Assembly (NCBI GenBank): GCA_016841725.1
Contig: JAENYP010000005.1
Coordinates: 59,493-123,492 of the forward strand
Direction: 5' to 3'
Length of the DNA stretch: 64,000 nucleotides
Origin: Thermincola carboxydiphila
Lineage (GTDB): Bacteria; Bacillota; Thermincolia; Thermincolales; UBA2595
The notes under the pieces are model-generated. The model saw only the letters and a program-made list of their open reading frames with translations. It did not search any database and was not told where the DNA came from. Positions within the stretch are counted from its first letter, which is position 1. Every line of letters begins with the position of its first letter. Both the position numbers and the translations under genes were made by a program. Below, in pieces: positions 8,017 to 16,553 of this stretch.

Positions 8017-8630
8017 AGGACACCTGCCTCTCCGGGGTCATTGAGAGGGGTCTGGCCATCAGCCCAGGCCCTTTCAACCGCTGTAGCGGAAAGGGGAATC
8101 ATTCTGCTGAAAAAGGGTATCAGGAGCTTGACCCGGTATTCCACCACAATGGCCACATCTTCATTATTCAGGGAGACATTATTGATCGGGCTGCTGCTGC
8201 CAGCCGTACCATTAGGGTTATATACGGAAACCCTGGAGATCTGAAGATCAGCGTCATCCAGCTCCCCCAGAGGATAGATCTCTTTGATTCGTTCCCGGGC
8301 AATCTCTTTGATAACTGTTTCCAGTGCCAGACTGCTCCCCTTGGCCACAACCCGGTTAAAAATTTCGCCAATAATTCCCGCTTGAGACATTTTTTCTCCT
8401 GTGAGCAAATTCAGTGTTTTGCTGTCGGTTTTTAATTCTTTCAGAGGGTATGCATGTGCAGCAATCTGCTTCACAGTCTCACTGACAGCGTGGTCCATGG
8501 CCACGTAAACCATAACCACATTAATGAAATTAATAATTGCCATCATCATAGCCAGAAACACCGGGAATATTATGGCTGCTTCCACAGTAAGACTACCCCT
8601 GGAATCCTCCAAAACTCTTCTTAGTATCAA
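8013..8630 (-). CDS. tadE: TadE-like pseudopilin/pilus assembly protein
   Basis: 205 residues. A short basic leader is followed by RGSLTVEAAIIFPVFLA, the TadE-type processing site and hydrophobic helix (G-[S/x]-x-x-V-E at the junction). The remaining 150 residues form an exported domain without cysteines. In Tad systems these minor pseudopilins help assemble the Flp fibre. The TTG start at 8630 follows AGGAG by about twelve bases. It is translationally coupled to the prepilin peptidase. Confidence 0.85.
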   Translation of the reverse strand: MILRRVLEDSRGSLTVEAAIIFPVFLAMMMAIINFINVVMVYVAMDHAVSETVKQIAAHAYPLKELKTDSKTLNLLTGEKMSQAGIIGEIFNRVVAKGSSLALETVIKEIARERIKEIYPLGELDDADLQISRVSVYNPNGTAGSSSPINNVSLNNEDVAIVVEYRVKLLIPFFSRMIPLSATAVERAWADGQTPLNDPGEAGVL

Positions 8631-8676
8631 TGTTTTTTTCTGCTCCTATCAATTCATTCTTTTATTTTTTAGGGCA

Positions 8677-8835
8677 GGCTCCGGAAATGACCGCGGCATA
8701 TGGTGAGGTTTGAGCCATCGAGTTCGGGGACGCTGCCTTGTTGCCGGGGAGGCAGCAGCATAGACTCATAGGCGGCACTGCGGAAAATCGGTATAACAGC
8801 TCACCATATGTCATTCCCGGTCATTTCCCAGAGCC
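8677..8835. repeat. Palindromic interspersed repeat, copy D
   Basis: Left arm GGCTCCGGAAATGACCGCGG and CATATGGTGAGG; right arm ACAGCTCACCATATG and CCGGTCATTTCCCAGAGCC. The inner part GGCAGCAGCATAGACTCATA matches copy B. On the minus strand it starts directly at the stop of the DUF5702-like gene (CAG-TAG-GCTCTGGG), between that gene and tadE. Confidence 0.88.
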
Positions 8836-10811
8836 TACTGGTACCCAAACTCAACCTCTTTGGTGATATAACACCTGCCCTCCCTGATCTCAGAATCAAA
8901 CGGCCCTGCCTTCAGATTGCCGAAACCCGCCAGGGGCAGAAACCACATTTTCACTGAGACCGTTATATAGCCATCAGCCAGGGTCGGCAGTTCCCCGGTA
9001 TCAATGCCGGACCTTTCCCTGACGAGTTCGTCGATTCTGCCCAGCTTTGCCTCTTCAGCGGAATGCAGCAGCATAAACAGCCTCAGGTGGTCCTTATAGC
9101 TCAGCGGAGGGGTTCTTCCCAGCGGATTGTCAGGGAACATGGAGGCAACAGGGACACTGTCCTGTGCAATTAACGCCTTATATGTATCTGCCGCAGCTTC
9201 AAGGGCCCCCATGATGAGGGAATAAACCGTCCTTGCCGGCAGGTCGGCAGGCGCCTTGCTGAAGGCAAAATAGGCCGCACTGTCCAGAGCAAACCTGGTA
9301 AAGTAAAGTTCACTTACAGCCAGGGCCATTGGCGCCCCGGTTCCGTAACAGATGTATTCAGCTTCGGTGTTCCGGTAAGGGTAAGGGGGGGACCCCTTGG
9401 GCTGGGAGGTGAGAAACGAAAAGTAGGTCAGCACATACTCATTGATATAGATTTCATCCCTGAGTTCAGTTAACCGCTCCCCCACATTAATAATGCCGAA
9501 AATCTTCCGGAACAGGCCTGAGATGGAATCAGCCCTGGAACCATACCTGTCCGCAAACCTTTTCACATCCCCATCGATAATCTCAGGCGAAAAGAGCGCC
9601 TCAAGCTCATCAGCTCCCGGAGTACTCTCTGTTCCCGGACTACTCTCTGTTCCCGGACTACTCTCTGTTCCCGGACTGCCGTCTGTTCCCGATGTGTACT
9701 GCTCTATTTGATCCTGCAGCTGCTCCGCGTGTAGGGCTGTCCCGCCTGTTTGCGGGGAAACCGGGGTTTTCGCGGCTGCTGAGATTCTTTCATAAGCCTT
9801 TGTTGCCGCATCAATACCGATTTTCTCAAAAATACTATCATCCGCTTCCTGGGCGCGGGCCTCTGATTCCAGGGCCTCCCTGGTCTGTTTCACATTGGCG
9901 TCAATCCCCTGCAAATCCAGGGACAGCCGGTCAATAATGGTCCCGATGCCCCGGTTAACCGTCTCCTCACCGGTGACTGCGGCCCCGCTCCCTGCGGGAC
10001 CATAGTTCCGGTAAACATCCGAATCGGGGAATTCCTCCAGCTTTTTGATTTCCTGCTCGATTTCGTTCCTGGCAATCTCAGTCTTGTCCACTTCCCCTGC
10101 AATCGCCAAGCGGTTTGCGGCCATTTTGTCTTCAAGGCGCGCCTTCCTCTGTATCAGTTCACCCAGCCGGTCATTATCACTGCGGGAATCCGGGTTCCGC
10201 AGCCGGGTTATCTCCCTTTTGACATTAATCAGTTCTGTTTTGTCCTCCCGCAGTTCATTTTTAAAGCCTTTAATGCTGCGGTTATTTTCATGGATGCCTT
10301 CCAACTTATCATTTATCTTGGAGTAACTCTTTCTTTTTTCATTATTGACATCAAAAAACCGGGCCATATCCCCTATCTGGCGGAATTTATCAATTAATTC
10401 CCTGGTAATATCAACCGGGGCCCTGTACTTCATGGCCTCAAGGATCTGCTGTCTGAGAACCTCGTTCCTGCTGACGGGACGGGTCAAGTAAATATTCCCC
10501 TCTTCATACCTCAGGTCCAGTAACTTGAAATCCTTCCGGGAAGTGTCCGGGAGATTGGCTGTAACATATTTTTTAAAATCTGCCGCAAAGTCAGACCTGT
10601 TAGCCCCAAACAGCATGTAACCGCTCTTCAGTCCGGTATGATAATCTGCCATCACGGAACGTGCCGAGCTATCGGCGATTCTCCGCAGGTGGTTCTGGGC
10701 AGCCTTGATTCTGGCCAGGTCCACAAAAAGTCCGGTAACGAATAGTATCGCCGTGAACACTATCACCAGGTAAACTGTAATTGTTCCCTTCTCCCTCTGT
10801 GACAGCATCAT
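8835..10811 (-). CDS. DUF5702-like Tad-associated surface protein
   Basis: 658 residues. It begins REKGTITVYLVIVFTAIL, a TadE/TadG-like processing region and single membrane helix, followed by IKAAQNHLRRIADSSARSVM, typical of TadG/DUF5702 proteins. Residues about 160-265 are charged and heptad-like (coiled coil). Near 375-400 there is a repeat of SSPGTE units encoded by an 18-base tandem repeat. The C-terminal third (LTYFSFLTSQPKG and onward) is the conserved part. It is expected at the cell surface as part of or tip to the Flp pilus; its exact role is unknown. ATG 10811 follows AGGAG by six bases. Confidence 0.75.
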   Translation of the reverse strand: MMLSQREKGTITVYLVIVFTAILFVTGLFVDLARIKAAQNHLRRIADSSARSVMADYHTGLKSGYMLFGANRSDFAADFKKYVTANLPDTSRKDFKLLDLRYEEGNIYLTRPVSRNEVLRQQILEAMKYRAPVDITRELIDKFRQIGDMARFFDVNNEKRKSYSKINDKLEGIHENNRSIKGFKNELREDKTELINVKREITRLRNPDSRSDNDRLGELIQRKARLEDKMAANRLAIAGEVDKTEIARNEIEQEIKKLEEFPDSDVYRNYGPAGSGAAVTGEETVNRGIGTIIDRLSLDLQGIDANVKQTREALESEARAQEADDSIFEKIGIDAATKAYERISAAAKTPVSPQTGGTALHAEQLQDQIEQYTSGTDGSPGTESSPGTESSPGTESTPGADELEALFSPEIIDGDVKRFADRYGSRADSISGLFRKIFGIINVGERLTELRDEIYINEYVLTYFSFLTSQPKGSPPYPYRNTEAEYICYGTGAPMALAVSELYFTRFALDSAAYFAFSKAPADLPARTVYSLIMGALEAAADTYKALIAQDSVPVASMFPDNPLGRTPPLSYKDHLRLFMLLHSAEEAKLGRIDELVRERSGIDTGELPTLADGYITVSVKMWFLPLAGFGNLKAGPFDSEIREGRCYITKEVEFGYQ

Positions 10812-10847
10812 TTTCCACTCCTGAATCTCTATTTGCGCCCGACGATA

Positions 10848-11642
10848 CTATTTGCGCCCGATGATACTCTTTGTACAGTCAACACAAATATGGTATCCCC
10901 CGGCATTGGCTTCATCTACGGAAGAAAACTCCAGAATATTCTCCTGCTTCATATTCCCGATATGCCTGCAGCCGGGATAATGGTATACCTTTTTGCCATT
11001 GACATCACTTTTAGCGCTGGCAATAATTGTTTTGGAGTCCCCGGTTGCGGCCTTTTCGGCGGCAAAATCAGTGAGGAAATTCCTGGCTTCACTGATGTAC
11101 CCGGCAGCCAGTTCCCAATTCCTGATAAACTCCACCGGCTCAGCAATAACAGCAGCAGCGCTCCCGGATATCAAAGAATCAAGCCTGCCTGCCGGCAGCG
11201 CCGGGGATACTGCTGCCTTGCGGCTGATATCAACAGATACGGTCCTTTGGACCAGACTATTGCGGTAAGCCACAGAAATAGCGGCCGGCTCGCGGTCACC
11301 GGGTACGCCGCCCCGGATCCGGGTTTTGATCAGGGCAGCGGCGCCGGCTGTTTTCTGCTTCACCAGGGAGGACCCGCTGTAGTCGCCGGTGAGCCTCCAG
11401 TACAGGCCGTCGGTCCGGAAGTCTCCCCCAAGGGAACCGGTTTCCGGGTCCTTCCTGCTGTTATCCCAGGTATCCGCTGCCTGCCTGGCGGAATAAACTG
11501 CAGTATCCAGCAGCACCAATTTCTCATAAATATATATAGAAAAGAACATGATTCCCAGAAGAACTGTCAGGATAACCGGAACAACCAGTGACGCTTCCAG
11601 GGTATAACTGCCTTTCTGGTCAGCAAACACTCTGCTTGGCAT
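10848..11642 (-). CDS. TadE-like pilus protein with C-terminal Cys/His tail
   Basis: 264 residues. KGSYTLEASLVVPVILTVLL is a TadE-type processing site and helix near residue 10. The middle (about 50-190) is an exported domain. The last 50 residues, VYHYPGCRHIG ... FSSVDEANAGGYHICVDC, match the short metal-binding motif best known from Ada-like and competence proteins (C, H, then G-Y-x-x-C-x-x-C). This tail is unusual on a pseudopilin. ATG 11642 follows GGAG by seven bases. It sits between the pilin and the DUF5702-like gene. Confidence 0.8.
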   Translation of the reverse strand: MPSRVFADQKGSYTLEASLVVPVILTVLLGIMFFSIYIYEKLVLLDTAVYSARQAADTWDNSRKDPETGSLGGDFRTDGLYWRLTGDYSGSSLVKQKTAGAAALIKTRIRGGVPGDREPAAISVAYRNSLVQRTVSVDISRKAAVSPALPAGRLDSLISGSAAAVIAEPVEFIRNWELAAGYISEARNFLTDFAAEKAATGDSKTIIASAKSDVNGKKVYHYPGCRHIGNMKQENILEFSSVDEANAGGYHICVDCTKSIIGRK

Positions 11643-11678
11643 GGAACCACTCCATCCGGTCCGGGCTTAACCGGTCCG

Positions 11679-11879
11679 CTATTTTTTTAACAGACTCGGG
11701 GCATCCTTAACCTCACCGACATCTGTATTGATACTCTCACTGATCAGTTCGTTGTACCACTTGACTATTGTCTTGCGGAACATAAAGGCAATACTCACCA
11801 GAACAACTAAGATGATCACCATTTCAATTGTCTCCATACCGTCTTCATCCCGGAAAAACCCGGTTATCAACTGCTTCAT
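11679..11879 (-). CDS. Flp-like type IVb pilin
   Basis: 66 residues. A leader ending EDG is followed by METIEMVIILVVLVSIAF, fitting the Flp rule of cleavage after glycine with glutamate at +5 of the mature pilin, and a hydrophobic helix. The rest (FRKTIVKWYNELISESINT) is short, as in Flp pilins. The EY pair of classical Flp is EM here. It is encoded between tadC and the TadE-like genes and is the probable major pilin, cut by TadV. Confidence 0.8.
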   Translation of the reverse strand: MKQLITGFFRDEDGMETIEMVIILVVLVSIAFMFRKTIVKWYNELISESINTDVGEVKDAPSLLKK

Positions 11880-11944
11880 TATAGCGTCTGACCTCCTTTC
11901 AGCTAAAGGCTGCTATAAACAAATTATGACAGCGCCACCCGCTG

Positions 11945-12832
11945 CTACCTGCCCATACTCTGCATGGCCGGGGCCAATACAATGATCGCTATGGCCACAA
12001 ACACCATCACCATAGGGAAAACAAGCTTGGTGGAGGCCTCCTCACCCTGTTTCCGGGCCAGGTCCTTTCTCTTATCCCAGGCCTCCTGAGCAAGTGTCCT
12101 GAGGACATAGACCATATCCCGGTTACCCCTGTTGAGGTTCTGCAGCACAGCAGAGACAAACCGGGTAACCTCAGGCACCTTGCACCGGAACGCCATGTCT
12201 TCATAAGCCCTGGCAGCAGGCTTTCCGGCGCTGATTTCGGATAGCATAAAATTCACTTCCTTATACAGAGGCCTTTCTCTGTCACTATCCCTGACCGCCT
12301 TGAGGACTGCGGCAGAAAACGGCAGTCCTGCATTTATCATCAGGGCCAGGGTATTGATAAATCCGGCCAGGTCGATGATGATATCCCGTTTTTTCTGTTT
12401 CAGTTTTTTGTCCAGTTCGGCATCTGTCTGGTAATAGACTAAGACTATGATTAAAACTGCAAAGAAATAAAAAGACCTGTCAACATTTCCCAGCAGTGAA
12501 ACCATCATAAAAATGAAGGCAAGCGCCATAACCAGGGCTATTTTTTGAGCCATATGGACCGTAAAAAAGATATCCGCCCGCCGCTGTCCATATAAGTCGG
12601 CAATTTTAGCCCTGATTTTTCTGTTATAGGAATCAAAATTCCAGGGGAGCCTTGCATATATATACAGACCGGCAGAAGCCAGAAAAGGGATCTTGAAGCG
12701 GTATTCCTCCAGTGCGGCCCGGTAACCGGCGCTCCGGTCCCGGGATATCACTATCAGAGCCGCCAAAAAAATCACCAGTCCGAGGGCCGCAGCCTGTTTA
12801 ATAATGAAAACAAGGTTTTCCAAAAGCCTCAC
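11945..12832 (-). CDS. tadC: TadC-type inner membrane platform protein (T2SSF)
   Basis: 295 residues with a membrane segment at the N-terminus (FIIKQAAALGLVIFLAALI), a pair in the middle and one at the C-terminus (AIAIIVLAPAM). The T2SSF domain (about 125-265) includes AGFINTLALMINAGLPFSAAV, typical of type II/Tad secretion F proteins. With TadB it forms the membrane platform driven by TadA. The start is GTG 12832 with only a weak upstream site. Confidence 0.88.
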   Translation of the reverse strand: MRLLENLVFIIKQAAALGLVIFLAALIVISRDRSAGYRAALEEYRFKIPFLASAGLYIYARLPWNFDSYNRKIRAKIADLYGQRRADIFFTVHMAQKIALVMALAFIFMMVSLLGNVDRSFYFFAVLIIVLVYYQTDAELDKKLKQKKRDIIIDLAGFINTLALMINAGLPFSAAVLKAVRDSDRERPLYKEVNFMLSEISAGKPAARAYEDMAFRCKVPEVTRFVSAVLQNLNRGNRDMVYVLRTLAQEAWDKRKDLARKQGEEASTKLVFPMVMVFVAIAIIVLAPAMQSMGR

Positions 12833-12852
12833 ACCTTATCAGTGATTTATCA

Positions 12853-13596
12853 TCATACTTTGATGTCCATGATTCTCCCGGAAACAAGGTAAGAGAGGGC
12901 CAGAATGGCCAGGGCTGCGCCCATCAGCAGGTAGCCGCGGGGATTGGTATACAGTGCATCCATGTAGCCGCCTCCGGCAAACCTGATCAGGGCAATGAAT
13001 ACAAAAGGCATGATATTGAGTATTTTACGCTCATAATTCTGCCTGGTCAGGAGCAGTTCTATCTCCTGGCTGACTTCGATCCGGTCACTGATCATGTTTG
13101 AGGTGTTTTTGACCACCTGGACCAGGTTGCCCCCGGTTCGCTTGCAGATTGCAACCACATCGGCAAAATTCCTGATATCCTCCAGCCCCGACCTCTGCGC
13201 CAAGTCAAGCAGGGCTTTTTCCAGGGGTTCATTGATTTCCATTCTCCTGCAGATATATTCTAATTCCCGGACTATACAGGTATCCTTTTCCGGGTATAAG
13301 ACCCTCAGGTCCTTCAAGGCCTCCCGAAAAGATGACTCCAGCGAATTACCTGCACTGAGAGCTGATGAAAGAGAATAAAGGGCATCTTTAAACTGCAGGT
13401 TCAGTTCGGCCTTCCTTTTCTCAGCCAGCTTCCGGCCCGCATAGCGCGGGTACAGGAATGACCCCAGGGACATTGCCAGCGCTGCCGGCAGGTTATTAAA
13501 AAAAATGTACCCTGCCCCAAAGAGACCGGCTGCAGCCAGCAAAATACAGCGTATTTTTTCGGCCCTGTTCATCAGGTAGATATTATAATCAGTCAC
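12853..13596 (-). CDS. tadB: TadB-type inner membrane platform protein (T2SSF)
   Basis: About 247 residues. Two hydrophobic segments near 15-45, a T2SSF domain (LKDALYSLSSALSAGNSLESSF-like region, given here in part: ALYSLSSALSAGNS) and two terminal membrane helices. GTG 13596 was chosen because GGAG lies eight bases before it. It pairs with TadC downstream and follows tadA. Confidence 0.88.
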   Translation of the reverse strand: MTDYNIYLMNRAEKIRCILLAAAGLFGAGYIFFNNLPAALAMSLGSFLYPRYAGRKLAEKRKAELNLQFKDALYSLSSALSAGNSLESSFREALKDLRVLYPEKDTCIVRELEYICRRMEINEPLEKALLDLAQRSGLEDIRNFADVVAICKRTGGNLVQVVKNTSNMISDRIEVSQEIELLLTRQNYERKILNIMPFVFIALIRFAGGGYMDALYTNPRGYLLMGAALAILALSYLVSGRIMDIKV

Positions 13597-13611
13597 CCTA
13601 ATCACTCCGTT

Positions 13612-14850
13612 TTAATCCAACTCAATCCCAGCCATCCGGGCCTTAACCGTTTTGGTGAGCCTGTTTCCCGTATCTTCAAGGGCGCCCAGGACCCGGCCCC
13701 CGTCTTCTCCTTTTTCCCGGAAGGCGAACAGGGTATTGAGGATGATGTCACCTGCAGAAAAACCCTGGACCTCAGATATCTCCAATACCTTTCTGGACCC
13801 GTCACGGAGCCTCCCCAGGTGTATAATTAAATCCAGCGCGGCAGCTATCTGTTTCCTGATAACCTCAACAGGCAGCGGCGCCCCGCTGAGGACCATTGTT
13901 TCCAGGCGGCTGAGCATATCTCCGGAGTTATTGGCATGACCGGTGGACAGAGACCCGTCATGGCCTGTATTCATGGCCTGAAGCATGTCCAACGCCTCTG
14001 CGCCGCGCACCTCGCCAACTATAATCCGGTCCGGCCTCATTCTCAGGGATGTTTTAATTAGTTCCCTGATGGTTATCTCCCCCCTGCCCTCGGTATTGGA
14101 GTTGCGGGTTTCCATACTGACAAGGTTGTCAATATTAACAATCTGCAGCTCTGCAGAATCTTCTATAGTTATGATCCGTTCATTTTCCGGGATAAACCCT
14201 GCCAGGGCATTCAGGAAGGTGGTTTTGCCGGAGCCGGTGCCGCCGCTGATAAAGATGTTGTATTTGGCCCTGACAAGCTTCTCCAGCAGGCTGGCCGCCT
14301 CTGCACAAATGCTGCCTCTCTTTATCAGATCCCCCATGGAAAAGGGTTTTTCGGGGAATTTACGGATTGTCATTACAGGGCCGTTGAGGGCCACCGGGAA
14401 TAAGACCACACTCACCCTGGAGCCGTCACGCAGCCTGGCATCTACAATGGGGGAAGCCTCATTAACTGTCCGGTTCACCTTGGCAACAATGAACTGGATG
14501 ACATTTTCCAGCTTTTCGGCGCTCTCAAAATGAAGGTCCACCCGGCGTACATGGCCGTCCTGTTCAATGAAAATCCGTTCCGGGCCGTTAATCATTATTT
14601 CGGTAACAGATTCATCTTCCAGAAGGGGTTGAATCACATCAAGCCTGCGCATGGAATTAAAGACAGCTGAAATCAGTTCCTGTTTCTCCGCAAGCCTGAG
14701 ATAGCGCTCCCGGCTCTCATCCATGACGGCTCCGGCAATAGTTTCCCTGATATCTTCATCCCGCAGGTCGGCAGACAGGTCCAGCCTGCTGCCAACCTCT
14801 TCCCTTATCCTGTTTAACAGGCTCTCCGAAAACTTTGGCGGCATGGTCAT
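13612..14850 (-). CDS. tadA: TadA/CpaF secretion ATPase
   Basis: 412 residues, the hexameric ATPase that powers Flp pilus assembly. The N-terminal domain is followed by Walker A ISGGTGSGKTTFLNALAGF (near 215), the Asp box/Walker B IIVGEVRGAEALDML (near 285) and a His box STGHANNSGDMLSRLE (near 308). Length and motifs match CpaF. ATG 14850 overlaps the stop of cpaE by four bases, so translation is coupled. Confidence 0.95.
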   Translation of the reverse strand: MTMPPKFSESLLNRIREEVGSRLDLSADLRDEDIRETIAGAVMDESRERYLRLAEKQELISAVFNSMRRLDVIQPLLEDESVTEIMINGPERIFIEQDGHVRRVDLHFESAEKLENVIQFIVAKVNRTVNEASPIVDARLRDGSRVSVVLFPVALNGPVMTIRKFPEKPFSMGDLIKRGSICAEAASLLEKLVRAKYNIFISGGTGSGKTTFLNALAGFIPENERIITIEDSAELQIVNIDNLVSMETRNSNTEGRGEITIRELIKTSLRMRPDRIIVGEVRGAEALDMLQAMNTGHDGSLSTGHANNSGDMLSRLETMVLSGAPLPVEVIRKQIAAALDLIIHLGRLRDGSRKVLEISEVQGFSAGDIILNTLFAFREKGEDGGRVLGALEDTGNRLTKTVKARMAGIELD

Positions 14851-16034
14851 CTTTGCCCCGATACCAGCAGCCGGGCTAAAGGATCAATGGCGCTGCGGAA
14901 CACCTGCCCGGGGTCAAAGCTGAATTTTCCTTCATTAGAAGTCCAGAGGTCAGGTATGTACGGCACAGAAAATCTCACCGGCAAACCTGTCTTATCTGGC
15001 AAACCATACTCATCAGGTGAACCATGTATATCAGGTGAACCATGTATATCAGGCAAACCATATTCATTAGGCGGCAATATGCCGCCACTGCCTGTCTTGT
15101 TGGCTAGCGGAAGCAGTTTTCCGGGGTCAATGATTTCCGGAAACATCCCGCTGTGTCCGGCCTGTCTGAAAAACTCCCCTGTTTTATACCTGCAGACATG
15201 GTCTGCAGCCACCACCAGCACAATATGGTCACTGAGCCCCAGAATCCTCATGGCGCTGCCAATAACGGTCGAATCAAGGTCGGCAATAATGGCATCATAC
15301 ACCCCGGTCTCTTTGAGTTTGGTAAACAACAGTCCCCAATCACCCTGCATCTCCGCATATTCCATAAACGACTCCGGGGGTTCAAAAAAATCCAGATTAA
15401 ATTCGGAGGACCGTTTTTTATACAGTTCCAGCTTGAGGGGCAGGGTGTCGGGGTCTTCACCAAACCCCAGGAGCATCCGTGTCATGCCACATTCACCCGT
15501 ACCGGGCAGCACTGCCGCCATGGAATTAATACTCTCCCAGTTCAGGTAAAGTACTGAGCTGCCATAGTCCCCCATCCTGGAGGCCAGGGCAAAGGCAGCC
15601 GATGTTTTGCCAACCCCGCCTGCAGGTGAATAGACCGTAATCAGCCGGGATTCTTTCATCCCTGATACTGCTTTGGCGACATTGGGATTCCGTTCCGCAT
15701 ACATTTCCAAAATGCGGCCAAGCATTTTGTCACCGGGCTGATACTTGAAAACACTCAGACAGTCCGGGAGTCCGTTATTAACCCTTCCGTCTGCCAGGAC
15801 AACCACCAGTTCGAAGCAACTCCTGAGATCAGGCATGGCATCGATAAACCCCGGGTGTGCCAATAGGATATCGGCTTTTTCGCCTCCTGAGGCAAGAAAA
15901 TCTGCCAGCCTCTGTACATCAGTGAAAGAAGATACCCGCAATCCGGCACAAAAAGACGAAGAATTGATAAATCCGGTTACCCTGTCCAGATAGCTGACGT
16001 CAAAATCAGCCAAAACCAGTTTGATTTTATACAA
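14847..16034 (-). CDS. cpaE: CpaE/TadZ-like localisation ATPase
   Basis: 395 residues. An atypical receiver-like N-terminal domain (VLADFDVSYLDRVTGF, about 1-120) lacks an obvious phospho-acceptor context. It precedes a MinD/ParA-like ATPase with a good deviant Walker A, YSPAGGVGKTSAAFALAS (near 138). Walker B-like IIADLDSTVIG lies near 255. It positions Tad systems in the cell. A low-complexity insertion near 310-350 repeats G-x-P-D-x-x-G units and is encoded by an 18-base tandem repeat (15000-15070). TTG 16034 follows AGGGGA. It is the first gene of the Tad operon. Confidence 0.9.
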   Translation of the reverse strand: MYKIKLVLADFDVSYLDRVTGFINSSSFCAGLRVSSFTDVQRLADFLASGGEKADILLAHPGFIDAMPDLRSCFELVVVLADGRVNNGLPDCLSVFKYQPGDKMLGRILEMYAERNPNVAKAVSGMKESRLITVYSPAGGVGKTSAAFALASRMGDYGSSVLYLNWESINSMAAVLPGTGECGMTRMLLGFGEDPDTLPLKLELYKKRSSEFNLDFFEPPESFMEYAEMQGDWGLLFTKLKETGVYDAIIADLDSTVIGSAMRILGLSDHIVLVVAADHVCRYKTGEFFRQAGHSGMFPEIIDPGKLLPLANKTGSGGILPPNEYGLPDIHGSPDIHGSPDEYGLPDKTGLPVRFSVPYIPDLWTSNEGKFSFDPGQVFRSAIDPLARLLVSGQR

Positions 16035-16150
16035 TAATATCCCCTGCCTCTGACCTGATTGAATTGTTCTGCAAAATCTACAAAAGATATTTTATATTAT
16101 ACTAAATTTTCCCAGAATTTCCTGTCGAACCCTGTCAGCGTTTTGTAATT

Positions 16151-16444
16151 TTGTTAATTTTTTTATTTATTTATATTTTCTTCCTTATTGCAGCTGGGAT
16201 TGTAATTAATGGCAAACAATTAAAAATTGTGCATGAAACATCAGAACCAGTTTTTTTGACCAAGAATGGACATGGTGATATGGTTGTTATGAGCATTGAA
16301 GCCTATGAACGCAAGTTGTTTAAGGATGAAGTCCACTTTAAATTAAAGGAAGCTGAACTGGAAGCAAAATCTACTGATAAGCGCTATACCCACGAAGAAG
16401 TATTTTCTAAATTGAGGTCCAGCCTTGATGATGACAGGGCATAA
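16151..16444 (+). CDS. Phd/YefM-like antitoxin, N-terminus degenerate, no toxin partner
   Basis: The centre HETSEPVFLTKNGHGDMVVMS followed by IEAYER (given in parts) is the classic Phd/YefM antitoxin core. The expected DNA-binding N-terminus is replaced by a phenylalanine/isoleucine-rich run (LIFLFIYIFFLIAAG) from an AT-rich stretch with only a TTG start and no clear ribosome site. No toxin gene follows; a terminator starts four bases after the stop. The gene is probably a decaying orphan. C-terminal residues 65-97 are charged and helical. Confidence 0.6.
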   Translation: MLIFLFIYIFFLIAAGIVINGKQLKIVHETSEPVFLTKNGHGDMVVMSIEAYERKLFKDEVHFKLKEAELEAKSTDKRYTHEEVFSKLRSSLDDDRA

Positions 16445-16447
16445 ATA

Positions 16448-16482
16448 AACCGGTGCAGCATTTTTGCCACACCGGTTCTTTT
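16448..16482 (+). terminator. Terminator after orphan antitoxin gene
   Basis: AACCGGTGCAGCA and TTGCCACACCGGTT form a stem with a short loop, followed by CTTTTATTC. It directly follows the stop at 16444. Confidence 0.75.
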
Positions 16483-16553
16483 ATTCTCTTTTTTTTACCC
16501 AACATTCTTGAATTTGCTTTTGGGCGCCCCGCAGGCACTCAAAAAAACTCCGC

